A DNA stretch of 64,000 nucleotides from Micromonosporaceae bacterium KJ-029 (GCA_005402585.1 BIFP01000002.1:110293-174292), one strand, 5' to 3'; shown: positions 22,265-31,315, numbered from the stretch's first letter. The notes: generated by a model from the letters alone, not told the origin. Made by a program: numbers and translations.

Positions 22265-23509
22265 GTGGATCTGGAGCAGCTCGCGGCGTTGCGTACCGCC
22301 GAAGGGTCGGCTGCGCTCGACGCGGCGGCCCGGGTGGCCGGCGGCGACCCGCTGGCCGCGGCGGGGGCGCTCCGCTCGGCCGGGGTGCCGGCCGGGTTGG
22401 CGGCGGCGGCGTTGACCCAGGCGGAGCTGCGGCGCAAGGCGGCCGGCAAGTTCGGGCCGGCGGCGGCCGGGATGTTCTTCACCCGACCGGGCCTGGAGCA
22501 GGCCACCCGGCAGGCGGTCGCGCGCCGTCGTGCCCAGCGGCTGCGCGCAGCCGGGGTGACGACGCTGGCCGACCTGGGCTGCGGACTGGGCGCCGACGCG
22601 CTCGCCGCCGCACGCGAAGGCATCCGGGTGTACGGGGTGGAGGCGGACCCGGTCACCGCCGCGCTGGCCGAGGCGAACGCGCGGGCGGCGGGGCTGGCCG
22701 AGCTGTTCACCGTCGAGTGCGGCGACGCGACCGCGTTCGACGTGACCCGGGTCGAGGCGGTCTTCTGCGACCCGGCCCGGCGCCGGGCCGGCACCGGCCG
22801 CCGGATCTTCGACCCCAACTCGTACTCGCCACCGTGGGACTTCGTCACCGGGCTGGCCGAACGGGTGCCGTACACGGTGGTGAAGGTCGCCCCGGGCCTC
22901 GACCACGCCCTCATCCCGGCCGGCGCCGAGGCCGAGTGGGTCAGCGTCGACGGCGACATGGTCGAGGCGGCCCTCTGGTGCGGCCCGCTCGCCGAGACCC
23001 CCCGCCGCGCGACTTTGCTGAAGGAAGGGCCCCCTATTAACGCCTCCGGTATAGCAGGGGCCCCCTCTTATCAGCTCGGCGGCGGGAAAACCGTCCACCA
23101 GCTCACCGGCTCGGGGACGGTCGAGGCGCCGGTCGCGCCGGTGCGTCGCTTCGTGTACGACCCGGATCCGGCGGTGGTCCGCGCCCACCTGGTCGCCGAG
23201 CTGGCCACCGAACTGAACGCCACGCTGGCCGACCCGGCCATCGCGTACCTCTACGCCGACGAGGCGGCGCCGACGCCGTACGCCCGCTGCCTGGAGGTGA
23301 CCGACGTGCTGCCGTTCTCGCTCAAGCGCTTGCGCGCGTTGCTGCGGGAGCGCCGGGTCGGCCGGGTGGAGATCCTCAAGCGCGGCTCCGCGCTGGAACC
23401 GGAGCGGCTCCGGCGCGACCTTCGGCTCGGCGGCGACCAGCCGGCGAGCCTGGTGCTGACCCGGATCGCCGACGCCCCGACGGTGCTCATCTGCCGCCCG
23501 GTGACCTGA
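22265..23509 (+). CDS. Class I SAM-dependent methyltransferase with THUMP-like C-terminus, containing an in-frame repeat
   Basis: The 414-residue protein has an N-terminal helical region and a Rossmann methyltransferase core with the SAM motif DLGCGLGAD at about residues 103-111. An FCDPARRRAG segment follows, resembling the catalytic loop of this family. The C-terminal domain (VTDVLPFSLKRLRALL onward) fits the THUMP-like domain seen in actinobacterial members; the RNA or other substrate is unknown. Residues ~251-270 are encoded by a 58-bp palindromic repeat (23017-23074) also found beside glmM, with codons ATT, ATA, TCT and TAT that are rare in the rest of this gene. The frame stays open through it. 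The GTG start lacks a strong ribosome site. Confidence 0.8.
   Translation: MDLEQLAALRTAEGSAALDAAARVAGGDPLAAAGALRSAGVPAGLAAAALTQAELRRKAAGKFGPAAAGMFFTRPGLEQATRQAVARRRAQRLRAAGVTTLADLGCGLGADALAAAREGIRVYGVEADPVTAALAEANARAAGLAELFTVECGDATAFDVTRVEAVFCDPARRRAGTGRRIFDPNSYSPPWDFVTGLAERVPYTVVKVAPGLDHALIPAGAEAEWVSVDGDMVEAALWCGPLAETPRRATLLKEGPPINASGIAGAPSYQLGGGKTVHQLTGSGTVEAPVAPVRRFVYDPDPAVVRAHLVAELATELNATLADPAIAYLYADEAAPTPYARCLEVTDVLPFSLKRLRALLRERRVGRVEILKRGSALEPERLRRDLRLGGDQPASLVLTRIADAPTVLICRPVT
23017..23074 (+). repeat. 58-bp palindromic repeat inside a coding sequence (copy 1)
   Basis: This aligns without gaps to the reverse complement of 46897-46954, sharing AAGGAAGGGCCCC, TTAACGCCT and AGGGGCCCC blocks. 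It contains two GGGCCCC-type palindromes separated by ~28 bases. Its AT-richer codons contrast with the flanking gene, and it adds about 19-20 residues in frame. Confidence 0.85.
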
Positions 23510-23552
23510 TCCGGGCCACGGAACCCGCTGGCCCGTGGGCCGGGCCGGGGAC

Positions 23553-23558
23553 TAGGTT
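23553..23558 (+). promoter_or_regulatory. -10 hexamer, leaderless type, for the YbaK-family gene
   Basis: TAGGTT lies seven bases before the ATG at 23566, with no Shine-Dalgarno between them. Confidence 0.5.
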
Positions 23559-23565
23559 GGCGGGC

Positions 23566-24045
23566 ATGGCGGGACGGGGTACGCCGGCGACCGCGCTGCT
23601 GGCGAAGCGGAAGATCACCCATCGCACCCACCCGTACGACGTGCCGGCGGACGCGCCCAACTACGGCGCGCTGGTCGCCGCCGTGCTCGGGGTTCCGCCG
23701 GAGCGGGTCTTCAAGACCCTGGTGACCGAGGTGGACGGCGTGCTCACCGTGGCGGTGGTGCCGGTAACCGGCGAACTGGACCTCAAGGCCCTCGCCGCTG
23801 CCGCCGGGGGCAAGCGGGCCACGCTGGCCGAGCGGGTGGCAGCCGAGCGCGCCACCGGGTACGTACGCGGCGGCATCAGCCCGCTCGGGCAGCGCAAGCG
23901 CCTGCCCACAGTGCTCGACGTGTCCGCCCTGAACCATCCCACCGTGTACGTGTCGGCGGGCCGTCGCGGCCTCCAGGTCGAGCTGGCACCGGCGGACCTG
24001 GTCGCCCTCACCGACGCCCACACCGCTCCGCTCGCCACCGCCTGA
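23566..24045 (+). CDS. ybaK: YbaK/EbsC-family Cys-tRNA(Pro) deacylase
   Basis: The 159-residue protein belongs to the trans-editing family that hydrolyses cysteine mischarged onto tRNA-Pro. Family landmarks are HPYDVPADAPNYG near the N-terminus, RVFKTLV with the conserved lysine at about residue 50, VPVTGELDLKALAAAAGGKRA, and GYVRGGISPLGQRKRLPT, whose GGISP loop is diagnostic. The ATG at 23566 is preferred over the TTG nine bases upstream because TAGGTT is placed for a leaderless transcript starting there. It stands alone between two unrelated genes. Confidence 0.9.
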   Translation: MAGRGTPATALLAKRKITHRTHPYDVPADAPNYGALVAAVLGVPPERVFKTLVTEVDGVLTVAVVPVTGELDLKALAAAAGGKRATLAERVAAERATGYVRGGISPLGQRKRLPTVLDVSALNHPTVYVSAGRRGLQVELAPADLVALTDAHTAPLATA

Positions 24046-24158
24046 CCCACCCGTGGCCCGTCGGCCCGCCTGCCCAGGCCGCCCACCAGCCCGTACGGCC
24101 CATCGACGGGCGTGCCGCAGGTGCGGCGCGGCGACGGGGTGTCGGCGGCGTTGCTGAA

Positions 24159-24177
24159 TTGTTACCGCCGACAACAA
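24159..24177. promoter_or_regulatory. Candidate ROK-repressor operator of the sugar ABC operon
   Basis: An inverted repeat TTGTT-N9-AACAA lies in an AT-richer patch about 105 bases before the binding-protein gene; another AACAA half-site is near 24235. ROK regulators commonly bind TTGTT/AACAA-type palindromes, and a ROK gene closes this operon, so control by it is a reasonable inference. Confidence 0.45.
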
Positions 24178-24282
24178 ACTCATGGCCATCGCGCTCTTGT
24201 GCTGGAGTGTGACGCGGAATACGTTGCCGGACACAACAAAACGCAAACGGCACCTTCCCCCACCATCGAAAGGACCCTGCAC

Positions 24283-25377
24283 ATGCGCAAGGGCTTCCTC
24301 GCCGTCGGCGCCGTGGGCCTGCTGGCCCTCGGCAGCATGACGGCCTGTGGTAACGAATCCGGCGGCGACCAGGCCGGCTCCGACAAGACCCCGAAGATCG
24401 GCGTGATCCTGCCGGACAGCAAGTCCTCCGCCCGTTGGGAGGGCGCGGACCGCAAGTTCCTGGACGAGGCGTTCAAGGCCGCCGGCGTCGACTCGGTCAT
24501 CCAGAACGCCCAGGGCGACAAGAGCGCCTTCCAGACCATCGCCGACCAGATGATCACGGACGGCGTCACCGTGCTGATGATCGTCAACCTCGACTCCGGC
24601 ACCGGCAAGGCCGTCCTCGACAAGGCCAAGTCGCAGGGCGTCGCCACCATCGACTACGACCGCCTCACCCTCGGCGGCTCGGCGGAGTACTACGTCAGCT
24701 TCGACAACGAGGCTGTCGGCAAGCTCCAGGGCGAGGGCCTGAGCAAGTGCCTGACCGACCAGGGCGCGAAGAACCCGGTCGTGGCTTACCTCAACGGCTC
24801 CCCGACCGACAACAACGCCACCCTGTTCAAGAACGGGTACGACTCGATCCTCAAGCCGAAGTTCGACTCCAACGAGTACACCAAGGGCCCGGACCAGGAC
24901 GTCCCGGACTGGGACAACGCCAAGGGCGCCACGCTCTTCGAGCAGATGCTGACCCAGACCGGCGGCAAGATCGACGGCGTGCTGGCGGCGAACGACGGCC
25001 TCGGCAACGCGGCCATCTCGGTGCTGAAGAAGAACAACCTCAACGGCAAGGTCCCGGTGACCGGCCAGGACGCCACCCCGCAGGGCCTGCAGAACATCCT
25101 CGCCGGTGACCAGTGCATGACCGTGTACAAGGCGGTCAAGAAGGAGGCGGACGCCGCCGCCGATCTGGCCATCGCGCTGGCCAAGGGCGAGCGGAAGGAG
25201 ACCGGACAGACGGTGAAGGACCCGGAGGGCGGCCGTGACGTGCCGGCGGTCCTGCTCACCCCGGTGGCGATCTACAAGGACACCGTCAAGGACGTCATCG
25301 CCGACGGCTTCGTGACCAAGGACGAGGTCTGCACCGCCGACTTCGCCAAGCTCTGCACCGACGCGGGCATCAGCTGA
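24283..25377 (+). CDS. Sugar ABC transporter substrate-binding lipoprotein (XylF-like)
   Basis: The 364-residue protein begins with a lipoprotein signal (lipobox MTAC, then GNESGGDQ). Its two-lobed periplasmic binding fold shows PKIGVILPDSKSSARWEGAD at the N-lobe, DQMITDGVTVLMIV, and GVLAANDGLGNAAISVLK at the C-lobe. It resembles XylF and multiple-sugar binding proteins of the CUT2 class, so the ligand is probably a pentose or related sugar. AAGGA lies about nine bases before the ATG. It is the first gene of an operon with an ATPase, a permease and a ROK regulator; a strong hairpin follows its stop. Confidence 0.9.
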   Translation: MRKGFLAVGAVGLLALGSMTACGNESGGDQAGSDKTPKIGVILPDSKSSARWEGADRKFLDEAFKAAGVDSVIQNAQGDKSAFQTIADQMITDGVTVLMIVNLDSGTGKAVLDKAKSQGVATIDYDRLTLGGSAEYYVSFDNEAVGKLQGEGLSKCLTDQGAKNPVVAYLNGSPTDNNATLFKNGYDSILKPKFDSNEYTKGPDQDVPDWDNAKGATLFEQMLTQTGGKIDGVLAANDGLGNAAISVLKKNNLNGKVPVTGQDATPQGLQNILAGDQCMTVYKAVKKEADAAADLAIALAKGERKETGQTVKDPEGGRDVPAVLLTPVAIYKDTVKDVIADGFVTKDEVCTADFAKLCTDAGIS

Positions 25378-25395
25378 CCCCACCCCCGCCCAGGC

Positions 25396-25434
25396 GGCGC
25401 CGCCCGGCACGGCAACCCCGTGCCGGGCGGCGCC
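25396..25434 (+). terminator. Intra-operon hairpin after the sugar-binding protein gene
   Basis: Perfect 17-bp arms 25396-25412 and 25418-25434 close on a five-base loop, between the binding-protein and ATPase genes. Such hairpins typically raise binding-protein mRNA over transporter mRNA by partial termination or 3'-end protection. Confidence 0.75.
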
Positions 25435-25482
25435 CCGCCGCTGGACGGGCCTCGATCTCCCCTCCGTGAAAAGGAGACCCCC

Positions 25483-26298
25483 GTGTCCGCGACTCCCCTG
25501 CTGGAGCTACGCGGGATCGACAAGAGTTTCGGTCCCGTCCAGGTGCTGCGCGATGTCGCCTTCGCCGCGTACCCGGGCGAGGTGACCGCGCTCGTCGGCG
25601 ACAACGGCGCCGGCAAGTCGACCCTGGTCAAGTGCATCAGCGGCATCCACCCCACCGATGCCGGACAGTTCGTCTTCGACGGCCGGCCGGTGAGCATCAA
25701 CAACCCGCGGGACGCCTCCGGGCTCGGCATCGAGGTCGTCTACCAGGACCTCGCACTCTGCGACAACCTCGACATCGTGCAGAACATGTTCCTCGGCCGG
25801 GAGAAGCGCAGCGGGATCATCCTCGACGAGCCGACGATGGAACAGATGGCCGCGGAGACCCTGGCCGGGCTCTCCGTACGCACCGTCAAGTCGCTGCGCC
25901 AGCACGTCTCCAGCCTCTCCGGCGGCCAGCGCCAGACCGTGGCGATCGCCAAGGCGGTGCTGTGGAACAGCAAGCTGGTGATCCTGGACGAGCCGACCGC
26001 CGCGCTCGGCGTCGCGCAGACCGCCCAGGTGCTCGAACTCGTCCGCCGGCTGGCCGACAACGGCCTGGCGGTCGTACTCATCTCGCACAACATGAACGAC
26101 GTCTTCGCCGTCTCCGACCGGATCGCCGCGCTCTACCTCGGTCAGATGGTCGCCCAGGTGAAGACCACCGACATCACCCACGCCCAGGTGGTCGAGCTGA
26201 TCACCGCCGGTCGCACCGGCGGGATCGGGCTCGCCACCGAACCGGCCAACGGCGACAACGACACCCCGGCCGACAGCACCGCAGGAGGGCTGGCATGA
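25483..26298 (+). CDS. Sugar ABC transporter ATP-binding protein, single NBD
   Basis: This 271-residue ATPase drives sugar uptake with the adjacent permease. It contains Walker A GDNGAGKST (about residues 40-48), the signature LSGGQRQ near residue 146, Walker B LVILDEPT and the switch histidine in LISHN. Typical CUT2 ATPases (XylG, RbsA) are ~500 residues with two fused ATPase domains; this one has a single domain and so must dimerise. The GTG start has AGGAG about seven bases upstream. The stop overlaps the permease start as ATGA, indicating translational coupling. Confidence 0.92.
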   Translation: MSATPLLELRGIDKSFGPVQVLRDVAFAAYPGEVTALVGDNGAGKSTLVKCISGIHPTDAGQFVFDGRPVSINNPRDASGLGIEVVYQDLALCDNLDIVQNMFLGREKRSGIILDEPTMEQMAAETLAGLSVRTVKSLRQHVSSLSGGQRQTVAIAKAVLWNSKLVILDEPTAALGVAQTAQVLELVRRLADNGLAVVLISHNMNDVFAVSDRIAALYLGQMVAQVKTTDITHAQVVELITAGRTGGIGLATEPANGDNDTPADSTAGGLA

Positions 26299-27554
26299 GT
26301 ACCACCGTCGTCCAGCAGGAGGGGCCGGCCGCCGTCACGCCGTCGCCCACCGTCGGCAGCCATGTCCGCGACTACCTGCGACGGGTACGCGGCGGCGACC
26401 TCGGGGCGCTGCCCGCCGTACTCGGCCTCGTCACCCTCTGCCTGATCTTCTCGATCGCGCGGCCCACGTTCCTCACCGCCGGCAACTTCGCCAACCTGTT
26501 CACCCAGGGCGCGGCGGTCACGCTGATCGCGATGGGGCTGGTCTTCGTCCTGTTGCTCGGCGAGATCGACCTGTCGGCCGGCTTCGCCAGCGGCGTCTGC
26601 GCGGCGGTGCTGGCCAACGTGGTCACGGTGCTGGGCTACCCCTGGTACGTCGCGGTGCTCGCCGCCGTGGTCACCGGCGTGGTGATCGGCACCATCCTCG
26701 GTTTCCTGGTCGCCAAAGTCGGCATCCCCTCCTTCGTGGTCACCCTCGCCGCCTTCCTCGCCCTCCAGGGCGTGGTGCTGCTCTTGATGGAGGAGGGCAG
26801 GAACATCTCGGTGCGTGACCCGGTGCTGGTCGCGATCGCCAACCGCAACCTGCCGCCGGCCCTCGGCTGGGCGCTGTTCGCGCTCGCGGTCGCCGGGTTC
26901 GCCGCCGTGCAGTTGGCGCGCTACCGCAAGCGCGCCGCGCGTGGCCTGGTCAACGATCCGCTCGTGGTGGTGCTGGTCCGCATCGGTGTGCTGGCCCTGG
27001 TGCTCGGTCTCGCCGTCTACGTGCTCAACCTGGAGCGCAGCCGCAGCGTGCTGATCGCCTCGCTCAAGGGCGTACCGATCGTCGTGCCGATCATCGCTGT
27101 GCTGCTCGTGTTCTGGACCTTCGTGTTGAAGCGGACCAGCTACGGCCGGCACATCTACGCGGTCGGCGGTAACCGGGAGGCCGCCCGCCGGGCCGGCATC
27201 AACGTCGACCGGATCCGCATCTCGGTCTTCGTGATCTGCTCCACCATGGCCGCGATCGGTGGCATCGTCGCCGCCAGCCGGGCCAACTCCGTCGACCCGA
27301 ACACCGGGGGCAGTAACGTGCTGCTCTACGCCGTGGGCGCGGCGGTGATCGGTGGTACCAGCCTCTTCGGCGGCAAGGGCCGGGTCCTCGACGCGGTCCT
27401 CGGCGGCGCCGTGGTGGCGGTGATCGAGAATGGCATGGGCCTGCTGAACTCCAGCTCGGGCGAGAAGTACGTCTTCACCGGCGTGATCCTGCTCGCGGCC
27501 GCCACCGTCGACGCGTTGTCCCGACGACGAGCCGCCGCCACCGGCAACCGCTGA
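26295..27554 (+). CDS. Sugar ABC transporter permease (XylH-like)
   Basis: The 419-residue membrane protein has about ten hydrophobic spans and CUT2-permease landmarks: LLGEIDLSAGF near residue 90, LAAFLALQGVVLL, YAVGGNREAARRAGINVDRI in the cytoplasmic coupling loop, and GAAVIGGTSLFGGKG near the C-terminus. It forms the channel for the sugar bound by the upstream lipoprotein. GGAGG at 26284-26288 precedes the ATG, which overlaps the ATPase stop. Confidence 0.93.
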   Translation: MSTTVVQQEGPAAVTPSPTVGSHVRDYLRRVRGGDLGALPAVLGLVTLCLIFSIARPTFLTAGNFANLFTQGAAVTLIAMGLVFVLLLGEIDLSAGFASGVCAAVLANVVTVLGYPWYVAVLAAVVTGVVIGTILGFLVAKVGIPSFVVTLAAFLALQGVVLLLMEEGRNISVRDPVLVAIANRNLPPALGWALFALAVAGFAAVQLARYRKRAARGLVNDPLVVVLVRIGVLALVLGLAVYVLNLERSRSVLIASLKGVPIVVPIIAVLLVFWTFVLKRTSYGRHIYAVGGNREAARRAGINVDRIRISVFVICSTMAAIGGIVAASRANSVDPNTGGSNVLLYAVGAAVIGGTSLFGGKGRVLDAVLGGAVVAVIENGMGLLNSSSGEKYVFTGVILLAAATVDALSRRRAAATGNR

Positions 27555-27583
27555 TCCGCTCCACCGAAAGTAGTAAAGCCCCG

Positions 27584-28765
27584 ATGCGCGTAGGACCGAG
27601 TCAGGACGAGATCCGCCGACAGAATCTCGGCGCCCTGCTGCGCTACGTACACCTGCACGGTGCCACCACGCGCGCGGAACTGACGACCACGCTGGGGCTG
27701 AACCGGAGCACCATCGGTGCGCTCACCGCCGACCTCGCCGCGGCCGGGCTGGTGACCGAGGGTGCGCCGCGAGAAACCGGCCGGGCCGGACGACCGTCGC
27801 TGGTCGTCCGGCCCGAGTCGGACCGGGTCTTCGCGTACGCGTACAGCATCGAGGTGGACCGGCTGCGCGCCGCGCGGGTCGGTCTCGGCGGTGCGGTGCT
27901 CGACCGCCGGGAGCTGGACCGGCCGCGCGGTCTCACCGCCGCCGAGGCCGCGCCGCTGCTGGCCGGCGCGGTCAAGGAGATGCGGTACGCGCTGCCGGAG
28001 GACGCCGTCTGCGTCGGCGCCGGAGTGGCCGTCTGCGGCATGGTGCGCCGCGACGACGGGCTGGTCCGGCTCGGCCCGACCACCGGTTGGGTGGACGAGC
28101 CGATCGGCACGACGCTCGGTACGGAACTCGGCGTCGACGTGCCGGTCACCGTCGGAAACGTGGCCGACGTGGCGGCCTTCGCCGAGCACGCCCGTGGTGC
28201 GGCGGCCGGCTGCGAGAACGTCATCTACCTCTACGGCGACGTCGGGGTGGGCGCCGGGATCATCGCCGGCGGGCGGCGGCTGACCGGACACGGCGGCTAC
28301 AGCGGCGAGGTCGGGCACATGGTGGTGGCCCGCGACGGGGTGCGCTGCGAATGCGGCAACCGGGGTTGCTGGGAAACCGAGATCGGCGAACACGCGTTGC
28401 TCCGGGCCGCCGGTCGGTCCGACGCCCGGGGCCGCGAGGCGATGCTGGCGGTCTTCGACGCCGCCGACCGTGGCGACGCCCGGGCCCAGACCGCGGTACG
28501 CCAGGCCGGCGACTGGCTCGGCTTCGGCGTGGCCAACCTGGTCAACATCTTCAACCCGGAGATGGTCATCTTCGGCGGCACGATGCGCGACCTGTACCTG
28601 GCCGCCGCCGCCCAGGTACGCAGCCGGCTCAACTCCAACGGGCTGCCCGCCTGCCTGGAGCACGTACGGCTGCGCACGCCGAAGCTCGGTGAGGACGCCG
28701 CCCTGATCGGCGCCGCCGAACTGGCCTTCGAACGTCTGCTCGCCGACCCCCTCGACGTCGGCTGA
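27584..28765 (+). CDS. ROK-family transcriptional regulator
   Basis: The 393-residue protein has an N-terminal winged helix (about residues 8-70, GLNRSTIGALTADLAAAGLV) and a ROK sugar-kinase-like domain. Inside the latter is the zinc motif with GHMVV and C-x-C-G-x4-C (RCECGNRGCWE) at about residues 245-266, and the ATP-fold GVGAGII. XylR/NagC-type ROK proteins repress sugar operons until the sugar binds. It is the last gene of the sugar operon, 29 bases after the permease, and probably acts at the TTGTT-N9-AACAA site before the first gene. Confidence 0.92.
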   Translation: MRVGPSQDEIRRQNLGALLRYVHLHGATTRAELTTTLGLNRSTIGALTADLAAAGLVTEGAPRETGRAGRPSLVVRPESDRVFAYAYSIEVDRLRAARVGLGGAVLDRRELDRPRGLTAAEAAPLLAGAVKEMRYALPEDAVCVGAGVAVCGMVRRDDGLVRLGPTTGWVDEPIGTTLGTELGVDVPVTVGNVADVAAFAEHARGAAAGCENVIYLYGDVGVGAGIIAGGRRLTGHGGYSGEVGHMVVARDGVRCECGNRGCWETEIGEHALLRAAGRSDARGREAMLAVFDAADRGDARAQTAVRQAGDWLGFGVANLVNIFNPEMVIFGGTMRDLYLAAAAQVRSRLNSNGLPACLEHVRLRTPKLGEDAALIGAAELAFERLLADPLDVG

Positions 28766-28910
28766 CCCCGGTCGCCACGAGCGTAAGCCGGTCGCGGCAA
28801 CGGTGAACTGATCAGTCGGACGATCCGTACCAGTGTGCGGACGGGCGGCCTGCGGGTGCGGACGCCCGTCGCGCAGACGATCGGTTCCCGACCGAGGAGG
28901 CACCGCAGAC

Positions 28911-29648
28911 ATGGCACCGCTGGATTCCGCTCGTCGCTGGCAGGGCAACCGGTCCCGTCGCCTGGCGGTGCTGCTCACCACGATCGCCGCAGCCCTCGTC
29001 GTGCTGCCCGGCGCGACGCTGGCCGCGCCCGCCGGCCAGCAACTCAACGCCGCCGACCAGGCTCTGCTCGACGGCGTACGACTGGCCGGCTTGTGGGAGA
29101 TGCCGGCCGGGCAGATGGCCGCCGAGAAGGGGCAGTCGCGGGTGGTCCGGGAGATCGGCGCGGAGATCGCCCGGCAGCACGAGGAACTGGACCGGCTCAC
29201 CGTGGAGGCCGCCAACAAGCTCGGCGCCACCATTCCGAACGCGCCGACCACGGAGCAGCAGGGCTGGCTGACGGAGATGAAGAACGCCTCCGGCGCCCGC
29301 TTCGACCAGATCTTCGTCACCCGGCTCCGGGTCGCCCACGGCAAGATCTTCCCGGTCGTCAGCGCGGTCCGGGCCAGCACCCGCAACCCGGTCATCCGCG
29401 ACCTGGCCAACGCGACCAACACCTTCGTCGGCGACCACATGACGATGCTGGAGAGCACCGGCCTGGTCCGCTGGGCCGAGCTGCCCCCCGCGGCGCTGCC
29501 CGCGCCGGGCAACGACGGGCTGCTCGCCGCCGCGTCGGCCAACACCGGCCCGCAGATCGGTATCAGCAACACCGTGATCTGGGTGATCTTCCTTGGCGCG
29601 CTCGCCACCGGCGGCTTCGCCACGTACCGCATGCTGCGCCGCAACTGA
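28911..29648 (+). CDS. DUF4142 secreted ferritin-like protein
   Basis: The 245-residue protein has a signal peptide (hydrophobic core LAVLLTTIAAALVVLPGATL, cleavage near LAAPA). The helical DUF4142 domain spans about residues 45-185, with spaced histidines and glutamates (ARQHEELDRL, RVAHGKIF, GDHMTMLE). A final membrane span (VIWVIFLGALATGGF) precedes MLRRN, so it is probably anchored and facing outward. The fold is a four-helix bundle of the ferritin superfamily; the function is unknown. GAGGAGG is ten bases before the ATG. The CopC/CopD gene follows after 17 bases, so the two may act together on copper. Confidence 0.82.
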   Translation: MAPLDSARRWQGNRSRRLAVLLTTIAAALVVLPGATLAAPAGQQLNAADQALLDGVRLAGLWEMPAGQMAAEKGQSRVVREIGAEIARQHEELDRLTVEAANKLGATIPNAPTTEQQGWLTEMKNASGARFDQIFVTRLRVAHGKIFPVVSAVRASTRNPVIRDLANATNTFVGDHMTMLESTGLVRWAELPPAALPAPGNDGLLAAASANTGPQIGISNTVIWVIFLGALATGGFATYRMLRRN

Positions 29649-29665
29649 CACCGCCGCCCGCACCG

Positions 29666-31309
29666 ATGCCTACCCGTACCCGGGCCGCTGCCCTGCTCGG
29701 GCTGATCCTCGCCACCATCTGCGTCGCCCTGGGCCCCGCCGGCCCGGCGGCGGCGCACGCTGTCATGGTCACCACCACCCCGCTGCGGGACGAGGTGCTC
29801 GGGTACGCGCCGCGCGAGGTGCTGGTGACCTTCAGCGAGCCGATCGCTGCGGTCCCCGGTCGGGTGCAGGTCCTCGCGCCCGACGGCAAGCGGATCAACG
29901 TCGGCGAGCCGGAGGTCCGGGACCGGACCCTGCGCATCGCGCTACGGGCCGCCGACCGGCCGCTCGGCACCTACCTGGTCAGCTACCGCGTCATCTCGGC
30001 GGACAGCCATCCGGTCGCCGGCAGTTTCACCTTCGCCGCCGGGGCACCGTCGGCGACCCCACCGCTGCCGGCCTCGGCGGAGTCCGAGTCGCCGGCCGGT
30101 GCGCTGGTGCCCGTCGCCAAGTACGTCGGATACCTGGGCCTGCTCCTGGCGGTCGGCCCGCCACTGCTCGCGGCGACCATGTGGCCGCGCCGGCGGACCC
30201 GGCGGGCCGCGACGGTCACCGCGCTGGTCGGGCTCAGCCTGGTCGCCGCCGGCACGGTGGGAAGCTGGTTCGGGCAGGCCGCGCAGGTGGTCGGCGCGCC
30301 GGTCGGACAGCTGTCCCCGGCCGACCTCCGCGCGGTGGCCGACAGCACCGTCGGGCTGGTGCTGGCGGTCCGGCTGGCGCTGGTCGGCCTGGCTGCGGCG
30401 CTGCTGCCGGCGGTCGTCCGGGGCACCGCCGGCCGGGCACGTACCGGGGTGCTGGCGGTGGTCTGGGTTGCCGGCCTGGTCACCTGGCCGCTCGCCGGGC
30501 ACCCGGTCGCCTCGCCACTGCCGCCGGTGAGCATCACGGTGGGCACCCTGCACATCGCCGGGGTGACGGCCTGGCTGGGCGGGCTGTTCGCCCTCACAAT
30601 GTTCCTGCTCCGGGGCACCCACGAACGGCTCCTCGCCCGGATCCTGCCGGCCTGGTCACGGTTGGCTACCCTCGCCGTGGCCTGGCTGGTCACCGCCGGA
30701 CTCGGCCAGGCGGCGATCGAACTCGGCCGGCCCTCGGCCCTGCTCGGCACCACCTACGGCCAACTGCTGTGCGCCAAGGCGGCACTGCTGGCCGGGATCC
30801 TGGCCGTCGCGGCCCGGCAGCGACAGCGGATCCGCCGGCAGGTCGCGGCCGGCCAACCCCGGCGGGTCGCCTGGGCGGCCGGCGTCGAACTCGCGGTGAC
30901 GGCGGTGGTGCTGGCCCTGACCGCAGCGCTCGTGCAGACCCCGCCCGGCCGGACGGCCGGCACCACAGCGGACGGGGTGACCCGGGAAGGCGTCGCGCAG
31001 TCGCTCACCACCGACCTGTTCACGCTCCAGTTCGACGTCTACCCGGCGGCCGCCGGTACGGCGAACAGCCTGCACGCGTACGTCTACACGCCGCAGGCGA
31101 AGGAGCTGCCGGTGGCGGAGTGGAGCATCACCGCCGCCCTGCCGGAGGCCGGCATCGAACCGATCACCGTCGAGGTCGAGGCGCTGGAGCCACACCACGG
31201 CAGCGCCGAGATCCACTTCCCCGTCGCCGGTGACTGGACGTTGCGGATCAGCGCCCGAACCACGGAGATCGACCGTTCCACCGCCACCACCACGGTGACC
31301 ATCCGCTGA
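29666..31309 (+). CDS. CopC-CopD fusion copper-resistance/uptake protein
   Basis: The 547-residue protein starts with a signal peptide ending in AAA, so the mature chain begins with histidine (HAVMVTTTP), the copper ligand of CopC. Asp and His follow in ADSHPVAGSF. Thus the CopC domain (to about residue 125) has its Cu(II) site. About eight membrane spans of CopD follow (to ~residue 425), then an extracellular beta-domain resembling YtkA, ending TTTVTIR. It probably imports or handles copper at the membrane. Longer upstream open frame is antisense/shadow sequence over the DUF4142 gene. It converges on the ABM-like gene with six bases between stops. Confidence 0.88.
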   Translation: MPTRTRAAALLGLILATICVALGPAGPAAAHAVMVTTTPLRDEVLGYAPREVLVTFSEPIAAVPGRVQVLAPDGKRINVGEPEVRDRTLRIALRAADRPLGTYLVSYRVISADSHPVAGSFTFAAGAPSATPPLPASAESESPAGALVPVAKYVGYLGLLLAVGPPLLAATMWPRRRTRRAATVTALVGLSLVAAGTVGSWFGQAAQVVGAPVGQLSPADLRAVADSTVGLVLAVRLALVGLAAALLPAVVRGTAGRARTGVLAVVWVAGLVTWPLAGHPVASPLPPVSITVGTLHIAGVTAWLGGLFALTMFLLRGTHERLLARILPAWSRLATLAVAWLVTAGLGQAAIELGRPSALLGTTYGQLLCAKAALLAGILAVAARQRQRIRRQVAAGQPRRVAWAAGVELAVTAVVLALTAALVQTPPGRTAGTTADGVTREGVAQSLTTDLFTLQFDVYPAAAGTANSLHAYVYTPQAKELPVAEWSITAALPEAGIEPITVEVEALEPHHGSAEIHFPVAGDWTLRISARTTEIDRSTATTTVTIR

Positions 31310-31315
31310 CCCGGC

